Of a DNA stretch of 64,000 bases, positions 1 to 7,661 are shown piece by piece. This stretch comes from Bacillota bacterium. Lineage in GTDB: Bacteria > Bacillota > UBA4882 > UBA8346. Within the stretch, counting starts at the first letter, position 1. Every line of letters starts with the position of its first letter. The notes under the pieces are model-generated. The model saw nothing but the letters and a program-made list of their open reading frames with translations. It did no database searches and had not been told where the DNA came from. The position numbers were made by a program, and so were the translations under genes. The stretch lies in assembly GCA_023402395.1 (NCBI GenBank), contig JAEYGI010000011.1, forward strand, positions 1-64,000, read 5' to 3'.

Positions 1-130
1 ATGTGCGCCGCTTTGCGATACGGACTCGCAACAGCGGTCGCGGACAGAGCACCACCCTGAAGGCATCCGTCCCGGATGGACGGGGCCTAACACGAGGCTC
101 CCATGGTCATGGATGCCATGGGATAAAAGG
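1..130. other. Hairpin-rich segment beside the IS element
   Basis: No gene is visible. Three hairpins can be drawn: TTGCGA/TCGCAA inside CGCT/AGCG at about 10-36, CCGTCC/GGACGG at about 67-83, and CCCATGG/CCATGGG at about 100-122. The blocks GCTCCCATG, GGATG, GGATAAA and GGAAA at 97-133 recur in the same order at 1354-1396 on the other side of the transposase. This may be the structured end of the same element, or the edge of a second related element lying left of the window. Confidence 0.35.
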
Positions 131-165
131 AAAGGTCCGTCTATGATAAAAGTCAACCCCCAAAC

Positions 166-1269
166 TCAAGCTATTTTTTTAGATTCAGCCTTGACAAGCT
201 TTTCGAAGTCTCTTAGCTTTTTATGGTACAACTCCTCATCCACCCAATAAAACGGCTTGTTTCGTTTCAGCATATAAAAGGCGCATACCAAGATTTTTCG
301 AATCATGGCCATCCGATAAACCCCGGCTTTTTTGCCGACTTTCATCCGTTGATAGAAATCATCAAGATACGCGCCGGATTTTGCAAAGTGATCCACCGAT
401 TGTGAAAGTAAGGCACAACTTAACGAACGGGAAAACTTATTGGTGGCTCCAATTTTCGTGGTTCTATTTGACGACGTTACTTTGGGCGCGCTACGTAAAT
501 AGGCGCAGAATTTCTTGGCGCTGGGAAAACGATGAATATCGACCACATCACTCATTAATGCGATCGCGGTTAACGGGCTGAATCCTTTGATGCTTAATAA
601 GATTTCAATTTCTTTTTTGAAGATTTGATATCCCAAGGTGTAAATGAGCTGTTTTAACGTTTCCGTCTCTTGTTCGATCATTTCAATTTGTTTAAATAAG
701 GTTTTTATCTGAAACTCCCACGCCGGGCTAAACGGCATTTGAAGGATTTTGCTTCGCGTTTTGGCATGAGACAGTTCTTTTTTGGGAATGCTTAGGCCAT
801 TTTGCTTCAAGATGGAATGGATTCGGTTTTTAAACTGGGTGATGGTTTTTTTATTGAGCTGATAGGTTGAAAACAAAGCCCGGATTTCCCGGACTTCAAC
901 CGGTGGCACAAAGACCAGCGGTAAATCGTCTTGATCGCCTTGGGTCAGAACATAAAATGCTAATCGTTTGACGAGTTTCTTGGCATCCAGTTTGTCGGTT
1001 TTGTTGGTACTGGCCTTGTACTTGTTCACGTCCAATACGTAACATTTTTTGACTAAGTCTTTAATTTGATCTCGAAACCAAAAGGCATTGGTACAGGCTT
1101 CGATGATGACATAGTCTTCGTGGCTGAGTTGACTTTTAAAGCGCTCCAATGATGCTTCGTCAAGAAAGTACTTGGACGTTTTTTCTTTTCCTTGCTCAAG
1201 CCCGTCATCCATTGTGAGACTCACGTCCACAAATGAATCGGTGTGCAGATCAATACCATGGAAAATCAT
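166..1269 (-). CDS. IS110/IS1111-family DEDD transposase
   Basis: This protein of 367 residues has the two-part IS110 layout. An N-terminal RuvC-like DEDD domain carries Asp near the start (GIDLHTDS), a Glu in the segment IIEACTN and the TDKLDAKKL segment. A C-terminal helix-hairpin-helix (Transposase_20) domain carries GFSPLTAIALMSDV and the serine region following KIGATNKFS. These recombinases move circular intermediates without terminal target cuts and are guided by a structured noncoding RNA encoded next to the gene. The reading frame is intact and full-length for the family, so the copy may be active. ATG start at 1269; TGA stop at 166. Confidence 0.93.
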   Translation of the reverse strand: MIFHGIDLHTDSFVDVSLTMDDGLEQGKEKTSKYFLDEASLERFKSQLSHEDYVIIEACTNAFWFRDQIKDLVKKCYVLDVNKYKASTNKTDKLDAKKLVKRLAFYVLTQGDQDDLPLVFVPPVEVREIRALFSTYQLNKKTITQFKNRIHSILKQNGLSIPKKELSHAKTRSKILQMPFSPAWEFQIKTLFKQIEMIEQETETLKQLIYTLGYQIFKKEIEILLSIKGFSPLTAIALMSDVVDIHRFPSAKKFCAYLRSAPKVTSSNRTTKIGATNKFSRSLSCALLSQSVDHFAKSGAYLDDFYQRMKVGKKAGVYRMAMIRKILVCAFYMLKRNKPFYWVDEELYHKKLRDFEKLVKAESKKIA

Positions 1270-1495
1270 TGTTTGGTACCCCCTTGATTCTTGATGCCCC
1301 TTGTCGGCGGTGAATTTACCAATCGTCTATGCGGGATTTACGGCCATTGGGCCGCTCCCATGTGGTTGGTACGGTGGATGGCTGGATAAACGGAAACTCG
1401 GGCTCGTTGTCCCACGGACCTTTTCAGCCATCACTTTCTTCAAGAACAACCTACTCTGTTAGAAAGTATACCATCCGCCGCACGTCTTTGGGGTT
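1270..1495 (-). ncRNA. Candidate IS110 bridge (guide) RNA region
   Basis: This is the roughly 225-bp noncoding stretch between the transposase start and the right inverted repeat. In IS110-group elements this position encodes the bridge RNA that base-pairs with donor and target DNA. It contains sequence complementary to the opposite element end (ACGGACCTTT at 1414-1423 pairs with 131-140), as expected of a donor-binding loop. The assignment rests on position and this complementarity only; no fold was computed. Confidence 0.3.
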
Positions 1496-1506
1496 CTTTT
1501 ATCATA

Positions 1507-2103
1507 ACAACGGAAAACCATGCGGTTTCCCGGCGGCTTTTGCGCCACTTTTGGCCGCACAAAAGTGGCAAATTGGCGCCAAAGCGCAGCGAATTCCGTT
1601 TCTTGGTTTGGGCTTCACCGAATGTCTTCTAGGCGTTAGTGCCATTCTTTTTTCTTTTTGACCGACCAAAATGATCTTTCATGGAAAGTGGGTAAAATCA
1701 AGGCCAAAACTAAAACCGCAATTCTTCTTTGCTTATTTCCAACACAAGATGGATGATCATGATACCGTTATGACTATGAAAAAAGCCGTCCATGGCGTTA
1801 CAACAGGCTCCTTCCAAAGCGGGAATTTAATTGGGTATGGGAATTGATCATCCGTGGCAGGTGGGTACATCGAATTCTTTGCAATTGAAAAACCTTATAG
1901 TTGATAGTATTTTGCGCACGGCAAACAAGAATCCCATGCCTTGAGCATCCAACCTAATTATGGTAAAATGGAACTAAATGCTTATACATCGAATTTTTCA
2001 TTCTTTATTAAGCATTGATTTGTATCCATTTACATTCATATTGTATTATAAACAATACTAATTGTCAACATTTATTTACCATTGTATCCCAGGAGCTTAT
2101 ATT
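1507..2103. other. Intergenic region with one strong hairpin
   Basis: No gene is supported. A hairpin with 9-bp arms (GCCACTTTT at 1544-1552, AAAAGTGGC at 1561-1569) lies just outside the IS. The rest is AT-rich. Immediately before the XRE gene is an imperfect inverted repeat, GTATT/AATAC at 2043-2047 and 2054-2058, which could be its operator. Confidence 0.4.
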
Positions 2104-2439
2104 ATGAAATTTGCTCAAATCTTAAAACGGCTTCGCCAAGAAAACAACTGGAGTCAAGAACAATTGGCCGAAAGGATCGGAGTTAAACGCCTGGCCGTCG
2201 GAAAATATGAAAGCGGACAGACTAAGCCGTCCGCTGAAACGCTTCAAAAAATATCCGAAGTGTTTGGCGTTTCCATTGATTATCTTTTATCCGATGGACC
2301 TGACAAATTAAAAACGGAAATCTCCGACAAGACCTTATTGGAATACATGTCTGAAATTGAGCAAATGAGCGAGGAAGAGCAGCGGTTTGTAAAGTATTTT
2401 TTGGATGCTGTGGTTTTAAAACATAGAATGAAAAGGTAA
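2104..2439 (+). CDS. XRE-family helix-turn-helix transcriptional regulator
   Basis: A small DNA-binding protein of 111 residues. Residues 1-65 form an HTH_3/Cro-CI domain (WSQEQLAERIGVKRLAVGKYESG), and an acidic C-terminal helix (about 75-105) probably dimerises. The start is placed at the ATG at 2104, not the upstream in-frame ATG, because AGGAG at 2091-2095 sits eight bases before it. It faces away from the nuclease/ATPase pair and is the only regulator in the AT-rich island, so it may control itself or the island. Stand-alone XRE proteins of this form are common beside phage, plasmid and toxin or defence genes; its target is unknown. Confidence 0.85.
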   Translation: MKFAQILKRLRQENNWSQEQLAERIGVKRLAVGKYESGQTKPSAETLQKISEVFGVSIDYLLSDGPDKLKTEISDKTLLEYMSEIEQMSEEEQRFVKYFLDAVVLKHRMKR

Positions 2440-2486
2440 CTAAACAATTAGCTGCAGAACTTCTACGAATTACTCTTTAACAAAAT

Positions 2487-3483
2487 TTATTTTCGAAGCA
2501 TACTTGATGCCTTTGATGCTGTTTTTATTGCATATTGATTCTCTTTAGCTTGTTGTTCTCCCTCTTGTAATAATCTATTTAGTACACTCTGCAATGCTTT
2601 TAACTTGGAGATTTGGAGTCGCATTCTAACAACTGTTCCGAAGTAACAAATTTCTTTTTTACTTATATTATCTTTATTAATAATAAGTAATCTTTCATTA
2701 CTGGCCAACACAAAATCCCCAACATTTCTGCACAAATTACTTGTCATATACAACCCATATCCAGAATTTGCCCAATCATCTTCCTTGTTTGCTTTACCCC
2801 GGGCTTTCGTAATTCCCGGCTTAATAGCCATTAAAAGTGCATCTTCATCATTTTTAATGATTCTGGTATATGCTGGATTTGTCGTTAAACTTTCTCTTAT
2901 TCCTATACCCTCATCAAGAATTGCAATCTCGACTAAGTCGTATGTTTCCCAATATTGTGCTGCATACCAAATGTAATCTGCCATGCTATGCTCTTCAATA
3001 TTCCTCATTAATTCCCTTAGGGAATAAGTAATATATCTTTCAAGATTTTCATTTCCTCTGCAAAAGATTTTTGCTAAATCATTGCTTTTCCTTTCAATTG
3101 TTTCCCCAACATATTCTTTACTCAGATTAGCTTCAGTTCTCAACTTATTAATGCAAATTCTTGTGATCGGTAAAAAAATTACCGTTACCTTCGGCTTGCC
3201 CTGGAATATTACCATATTCCAATCCAAAACTTCTAAAAAAAACCATATGCGAAGCATATTTACAATTGGGTCCCTTATAATTATTTGCGGTTCTATGCAT
3301 ATTAGGAAATTTACGTTTACATTGCCGTAGTTTTGCTCCAACCATAAGCATAGCAAATGGCTCCACTCTACCCATATTGCTAAAATCAAATTCATGGTTC
3401 TCGGCATCCGTCAGCAAATCTATAAAATTGCAAAAGTTTATAGCACTTTCTAAATCTAGTTTTTTTGGGACAGATATTCTCAC
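2487..3483 (-). pseudogene. STAS-like domain plus GHKL ATPase protein, frameshifted
   Basis: Two overlapping frames together give one protein of about 331 residues. The first part (GTG at 3483, preceded by AAGGAGG with ideal spacing) resembles a STAS-like domain (FDFSNMGRVEPFAMLMVGA). The second has all GHKL ATPase boxes: N-box LRELMRNIEEHS, G1 ILDEGIGI, G2 SGYGLYM. The frame breaks at a run of seven A (3172-3178 on the plus strand); removing one base restores it. The cause may be a mutation, a sequencing error or slippage. It lies 50 bp downstream of the GIY-YIG gene and is probably cotranscribed. Anti-sigma-like kinases and stress- or defence-related ATPases share this fold; the function is unknown. 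Confidence 0.75.
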
Positions 3484-3533
3484 GATTTTCCTCCTTAAAA
3501 TGCAAATATACCAGCTCGTACAAATGTTTTAAG

Positions 3534-4169
3534 TTAAGTACTTTCATAAGACTTAATACTGTTTAATGTAAAAAGTGTTTTCTCTTGTGCCTCATCTATA
3601 TAAATAGTCTCTGGAAAACCTAATATTCTTACCTCACAATCAAACCTTACAAGAAAAGACTTCTCATTATCTTTTTTCTTTGAGAAATATCGAATATCGT
3701 TTGGTAATAAGCAACTAATCTGTTCCGGCTGAGCACGAACGTACGCTGCTACATTGCCTTCAATCAGTTTCCTCGTTCTTTCTTCAGCAAACATTGGTAT
3801 TAAAAATATTTCCAGCATCTGAAGATATTCCTTTATCTTGATCGCCAGAGACTCATATTGGTCAATGAATTCATTGATTTTATCACGTTCTTTTTTTCTC
3901 CATAAGCCATTCCATAATATTGTTTCCCTTCCGTTTCTTAAATCATTAGGATCAGGAATTCTATAATTGCCTCCCATTAGTTGAATTAAATGCTCTTTCA
4001 TCCTTTGTTTGAACGATAAGCCAGTTTCGCCAATATAATGAATATAATAGCGATCATCAACTTTGATGGCCCATAAGTAAATACCGCTTAATTCAGCCAG
4101 CGGCGACTCGAACATATTGTTCTCTGCATGTAATCTAAATGGACCAATTACCTTAAACTCATAATCCAC
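3534..4169 (-). CDS. GIY-YIG nuclease domain protein
   Basis: A protein of 211 residues with an N-terminal GIY-YIG endonuclease core: GIYLW at about residue 29, YIGET at about 45, and the catalytic-type Arg in KQRMKEH at about 56. A helical middle section (residues 90-145) and a C-terminal region of no recognised family follow. The GTG at 4169 is preferred over a TTG at 4181, because TTGGAG at the upstream TTG gives a well-spaced ribosome binding site for the GTG. It is first in a two-gene unit with the STAS/GHKL ATPase gene. GIY-YIG domains occur in repair, homing and restriction enzymes; pairing with a GHKL ATPase suggests an ATP-gated nuclease, but that is inference. Confidence 0.8.
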   Translation of the reverse strand: MDYEFKVIGPFRLHAENNMFESPLAELSGIYLWAIKVDDRYYIHYIGETGLSFKQRMKEHLIQLMGGNYRIPDPNDLRNGRETILWNGLWRKKERDKINEFIDQYESLAIKIKEYLQMLEIFLIPMFAEERTRKLIEGNVAAYVRAQPEQISCLLPNDIRYFSKKKDNEKSFLVRFDCEVRILGFPETIYIDEAQEKTLFTLNSIKSYEST

Positions 4170-4181
4170 TATATTCTCCAA

Positions 4182-4608
4182 CGGATAATAAAATATAAAT
4201 TTAATCGGTTGTCTTTATACTTCCACTTGTTCCTCCATTTGCCTTCTCTTTTTCATAATTACTATATAAAGCTAATCACCATTGCATTTCCTTCTCTTGG
4301 ATAAGCATTGTAGTTCTATCTTTCTGCCCATAACTTGTATTTTCTCCGCTCTATTGTTCAATCAACCCATTACTTCTCAATAGCAAGTCCAATGCTTTTA
4401 GACTTCTTGAGTTCCTCCCCCATAGCCCCGTTTTTGGGCGTAATGGGGGAGGGCAGGCAACTTTGAAACAGCCCTATGGTGAGGGCGTCGAGGTCAGCGT
4501 CGACCCAAACTTTCCCCCAACCCTTTTCAACCATCCTGAATATCCGATCCAAATCAGCGAAATCGGATAAATCAGCTTAATCTGTGGTTCAGACCCCTCC
4601 CCCCAATC
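4182..4608. other. Intergenic region with a dispersed hairpin repeat
   Basis: No gene is supported. Segment 4405-4495 is a copy of a dispersed hairpin element that recurs at 15234-15452. Its core has arms CTCCCCCAT (4415-4423) and ATGGGGGAG (4443-4451) with an inner GCCC/GGGC pairing, followed by a conserved tail containing CAGCCC and GTGAGGGC. Positions 4200-4380 are AT-rich and probably include the promoter of the GIY-YIG unit. Confidence 0.55.
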
Positions 4609-4636
4609 AAAAAAGACCCGCTACTTCTCAGTAGCG
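4609..4636 (-). terminator. Rho-independent terminator after the 21-bp array
   Basis: On the minus strand the stem CGCTACT/AGTAGCG is followed within four bases by six T residues. It coincides with the stop codon of the heptad-repeat frame running through the array, so the array is probably transcribed on the minus strand. Confidence 0.6.
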
Positions 4637-5025
4637 AGCCTCAAAGATTCAGAACGCCCCCGGATCATCTGATGCAACTCCCGCTCCAACTGATCCTGCT
4701 CCCCGATCATCTGTAGCGACACTTCCCCCATCTGGTGCAACACCCGCTCCAACTGATCCAACACTCCGATCATCTGGAGCAACCCTTCGATCAACTGTAG
4801 CGCCTCCCGCTTCAAATGATCCTCCAATATATCCATCTGAAGCAACTCTCGCTACAAATGATCCTCTAATATTTCGATCTGAAGCGGCACTTGCTCCATC
4901 TGGAGCGACCCTTCCCCCATCTGGAGCAGGTCCCGCTCCAGATGAAGCGAGACTTTTTCAATCGGTAGCGGCTCTCGCTCCGAGTGATCCAGTTCCCGGA
5001 TCATCTGTAGCAAGCCTTGCTTCAT
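4621..5025 (-). pseudogene. Leucine-rich heptad-repeat reading frame with one stop
   Basis: The minus-strand frame through the 21-bp array reads as consecutive seven-residue units with Leu/Met/Ile at coiled-coil-like positions (for example LLQMIRE, LDQLERV, EDHLKRE). One in-frame TAG at 4852-4854 interrupts it where neighbouring units have AAG (Lys), so a single base change separates it from an open frame of about 134 codons from the ATG at 5025. No convincing ribosome binding site is visible. A terminator follows directly. It could be a decayed coiled-coil gene, or the frame may be a by-product of DNA periodicity. Confidence 0.35.
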
Positions 5026-5037
5026 CCGCGGCGGCAG
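4660..5037. repeat. Array 1: 18 units of exactly 21 bp
   Basis: An anchor of form ATCTG or AACTG recurs at 4667, 4688, 4709, 4730, 4751, 4772, 4793, 4814, 4835, 4856, 4877, 4898, 4919, 4940, 4961, 4982, 5003 and 5024: always 21 bp apart, with no insertion or deletion over 378 bp although units differ at many positions. Units partly alternate between forms containing CATCTGnAGC and forms containing CCAACTGATCC. The array lies between two terminators, downstream of the NagB-like operon. Confidence 0.92.
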
Positions 5038-5070
5038 CGGCCCCTTTCGCCGGTACCGCCGCGCCAAATC

Positions 5071-5100
5071 AAAACCCCCGGGGCTCAGCCCGGAGGTTTT
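5071..5100 (-). terminator. Terminator of the sugar-phosphate operon
   Basis: A GC-rich imperfect stem flanked by AAAAC and GTTTT (AAAACC...GGTTTT) can end transcription in either direction. It lies 40 bp downstream of the NagB-like stop codon. Confidence 0.75.
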
Positions 5101-5140
5101 GCAATCATTCCTCTCCCTATCTCTAATCCAACGATGCCCC

Positions 5141-5902
5141 TTACCGCGCCGCGCCGTATTGGCGGAGCAGATCGTCGCCGAGCAGCGCGGCGGAGTCCGC
5201 GTCCAGCGTTAGCGTCACGTCGGGATGGCGCTTCAGCATGGTGGCGGGAATCACCGGCGTCACCCCACCCGCCAGAGTGCGGCGGACCGCTTCCGCCTTC
5301 ACCGCATAGGGCACCGGCGCGATGATCGTCCGGCTTTGCATGATCTGATAGACGGTCATGGTGATCGCCTGGACCGGAACCGCCTCCGGGTCCGGAAACC
5401 AGCCTTCCCGCACCTGCTGCAGCTTGCAGCCCGGGTCCAGATTGACCACGATGTAAGCGGCGGTGGTTTCAAAGTCGGCCGGCGGATCGTTGAACGCAAT
5501 GTGCGCGTTCTCGCCGATCCCCACCAACGCCAGATCGACCGGCTCCTCGCGAATGGCGTCGGACAGGGCCGCGATCTTAGCGGCCACCTCCCCCTCGCCG
5601 TCCACGAAAACGCTCCGCTTGAGCTTGACCCGCCCGGTGAACCGTTCCTTCAGGTACCGGCGGAAGCTGGCCGGATGGCTCTCGGGCAACCCGACATACT
5701 CATCCAGGTGAAACATCTCCACCTTCTCCCAGGGCACATCGGTCGACACCAGCGCCTCCAAGGTATCGAACTGCGACGCGCCGGTGGACAGCACCAGCCG
5801 CGCCCGGCCCCGCTCCGCCACGGTCCGTTTCAAAACGGCCGCGGCCAGCCGGGCGGTTTCCCGGCCCAATTCGGCCGGATCTTGATAGATGTGCAGCTTC
5901 AT
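5141..5902 (-). CDS. Glucosamine-6-phosphate deaminase-like (NagB family) protein
   Basis: A cytosolic NagB/RpiA-fold protein of 253 residues. Visible motifs are the phosphate loop STGASQ (39-44), FHLDEYVG (64-71) with the Asp matching the catalytic Asp72 of E. coli NagB, and GIGENAHIAFNDP (128-140) with the catalytic His retained. The residue matching Asp141 is Asn and the Gly before the His is Ala, so the substrate or reaction may differ from GlcN6P to Fru6P plus ammonia. The ATG at 5902 follows GGGGAGG; an earlier ATG at 5941 overlaps the permease stop but lacks a better site. It is last in the importer operon and would handle the imported aminosugar or sugar phosphate. Confidence 0.8.
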   Translation of the reverse strand: MKLHIYQDPAELGRETARLAAAVLKRTVAERGRARLVLSTGASQFDTLEALVSTDVPWEKVEMFHLDEYVGLPESHPASFRRYLKERFTGRVKLKRSVFVDGEGEVAAKIAALSDAIREEPVDLALVGIGENAHIAFNDPPADFETTAAYIVVNLDPGCKLQQVREGWFPDPEAVPVQAITMTVYQIMQSRTIIAPVPYAVKAEAVRRTLAGGVTPVIPATMLKRHPDVTLTLDADSAALLGDDLLRQYGAAR

Positions 5903-5937
5903 CCGTTCCTCCCCTTTCCCGGCCGGAGCTTTTGAGC

Positions 5938-7659
5938 TCATCCGGCACGGAACATATTGGTGACTTTCTCGCCAAGCAGCTTATTGGCAAGCATGATTCC
6001 GGCCAGCACCACCACGGTGATGATCGTTCCCAGCGCGCAGGCCGGGCCCAGCTTGTCTTCAAGCAGGTATTCGTAAATGGAGACGGTCACCGTCTTCCAT
6101 TGCGCCGAATACAAAATCATGGTGGTGCTCAACTCGCCGATCAGCGTGGTGAAGGTAATCAAACCCGCCGCCAGAATCCCGGGCGAGATCAGCGGGAAGG
6201 TCACCCGGCGGAAGGTCACCGCCCAACTGGCGCCCATAATGGTCGACGCCTGCTCCATGGCGGGATCCAGTCCCTCCAGCGACCCGACCGCCGAACGGAA
6301 CGCGTACGGCATCCGGCGGATGAAATAGGCGACAATCAGAATATAGGCGGTCCCGGCCAGATACAGCGGCGGCTTGACGAACGCCGCCAGGATCGCCACG
6401 CCGACCACGATCCCCGGCAGCACGAACGGGAGCATTACCGTGACATCAATCAGCCAGCGGCCCTTGAACTTCTTCTTCACCGCGATATACGCGATCAGGG
6501 TGCCCAGCACCACCGCCAGCAACGTGGCGGCCAGCGACAGGAAGATGCTGTTCTGCAACGGCCCCAGCGCGTGGATGAAAACCCGCTCGAAGTTGACGAA
6601 TGAAAGCTTGGTCGGCCAGGGCGTGCCGGCCCACCGCTCCGAAAACGCCGCCAGCACCACGGTCAGGTGCGGCGCCAGCGAAACCACGACCAGCGCGATC
6701 ACATAGACCAGGCTGACCGCTTTGGCCACCGGATGGGTGATCGGCTTTACCGCGCGGGTGGTGGTGGTCATGGTCACCGCCTTATTTCGGGCGGTAATAT
6801 ATTTCATCAGCAGCAAGGCCAGGATCGAAAAGAGCACGCTGACCAAACTGATGGCGCTGGCCGTATTCAGATTGAAATACCCGGCCACCTGGAAAAAGAT
6901 CAGGGTCGGCAGCACGTAAAACTCGCCGCCCAGGATCGCCGGAACTCCGAAGTTCCCGATCGACCGCATGAACACCGTAATCCCGCCGGCGGCCACCGCC
7001 GGCAGCACCAGGGGCAGGGTGATCGTGCGCAGCTTGCGCAGGAAGCCGGCGCCCATCACCGTGGCGCTCTCCTCCAGATACGGATCGGCCACCGCCAGCG
7101 CGCCCTGGGCCATCAGAAAGACATACGGGAAATAACTCAGCGACATGGCGAGGGTAATTCCTTGAAACCCATAGATGCTGGGCAAAGCAATCCCGAACCA
7201 CTCCCGCAGGAAATGGGTGATCATTCCGTTCCGCCCCAGCAGCAAAATCCACGAATAGGCCCCGACAAAGGGCGGCATAATGATTGGCAGCGTGGCCAGG
7301 GACGTAAACAGCGTCTTACAGGGAATCGCCACCCGGCTCATGATGAAGGCCAGCGGCAAGCCGAGCAAAATAGCGAAGAACACCGCCCCGATGCTGGTGT
7401 ACAGCGAGTTCAGCGTCGCTTGAATATACAGATTGGACGTAAAAAAGCGATTGAAATTAACGAGGGTCAAATTCTCCAGCGCCAGGGGCTTATCCTGCTC
7501 CAGGAAGCTGGAGATCAACATTTTCCCGATCGGATAGATCAAAAATAGGACCAGCACGGCCAAGACCAGCAACATCACTGCGATCACCGAGAAGTCGATG
7601 TCCCGGAGCGACCGGCGTTTCTTGCGGACCGGTTCCGTTGGCAGACTGCAAGCGGCCAT
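5938..7659 (-). CDS. Fused ABC permease, AfuB/FbpB type
   Basis: An inner-membrane permease of 573 residues with two MetI-type halves in one chain, about twelve membrane segments. EAA-type loops occur in each half (EESATVMGAGFLRKLRTITLP and EQASTIMGASWAVTFRRVTFP regions). This duplicated layout is characteristic of the iron(III)/aminoethylphosphonate/hexose-phosphate (AfuABC-like) family. The ATG at 7659 overlaps the end of the ATPase gene region, and AGGGG lies upstream. With the adjacent ATPase and binding protein it forms a full importer. The neighbouring NagB-like, isomerase and RpiR genes favour a sugar phosphate over iron as substrate (inference). Confidence 0.88.
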   Translation of the reverse strand: MAACSLPTEPVRKKRRSLRDIDFSVIAVMLLVLAVLVLFLIYPIGKMLISSFLEQDKPLALENLTLVNFNRFFTSNLYIQATLNSLYTSIGAVFFAILLGLPLAFIMSRVAIPCKTLFTSLATLPIIMPPFVGAYSWILLLGRNGMITHFLREWFGIALPSIYGFQGITLAMSLSYFPYVFLMAQGALAVADPYLEESATVMGAGFLRKLRTITLPLVLPAVAAGGITVFMRSIGNFGVPAILGGEFYVLPTLIFFQVAGYFNLNTASAISLVSVLFSILALLLMKYITARNKAVTMTTTTRAVKPITHPVAKAVSLVYVIALVVVSLAPHLTVVLAAFSERWAGTPWPTKLSFVNFERVFIHALGPLQNSIFLSLAATLLAVVLGTLIAYIAVKKKFKGRWLIDVTVMLPFVLPGIVVGVAILAAFVKPPLYLAGTAYILIVAYFIRRMPYAFRSAVGSLEGLDPAMEQASTIMGASWAVTFRRVTFPLISPGILAAGLITFTTLIGELSTTMILYSAQWKTVTVSIYEYLLEDKLGPACALGTIITVVVLAGIMLANKLLGEKVTNMFRAG

Positions 7660-7661
7660 TG

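Larger units (their letters stand above)
131..1506 (-). mobile_element. IS110-family insertion sequence, probable full element
   Basis: A transposase gene is bracketed by an inverted pair: TATGATAAAAG at 142-152 and its exact complement at 1496-1506. The match extends imperfectly outward through TCCGT. A second inverted pair, AAAGGTCCGT, lies at 131-140 and 1414-1423. The resulting length of about 1.37 kb is usual for IS110. The noncoding part upstream of the transposase is about 235 bp and the downstream part is only about 25 bp, as in IS110-group elements whose guide RNA lies upstream. Subterminal inverted repeats are more typical of the IS1111 group, so subgroup and exact ends are uncertain. 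Confidence 0.65.

Noticed and set aside
1329..1661. Plus-strand frame of 110 codons at the right end of the IS
   Set aside because: It crosses the IS boundary, lacks a ribosome site and encodes no recognisable protein.
4370..4552. Small minus-strand frame
   Set aside because: It coincides with a dispersed hairpin repeat whose other copies do not keep the frame.
4660..5037. Possible CRISPR array
   Set aside because: The 21-bp units are contiguous with no unique spacers between constant repeats, and no cas genes are in the window.
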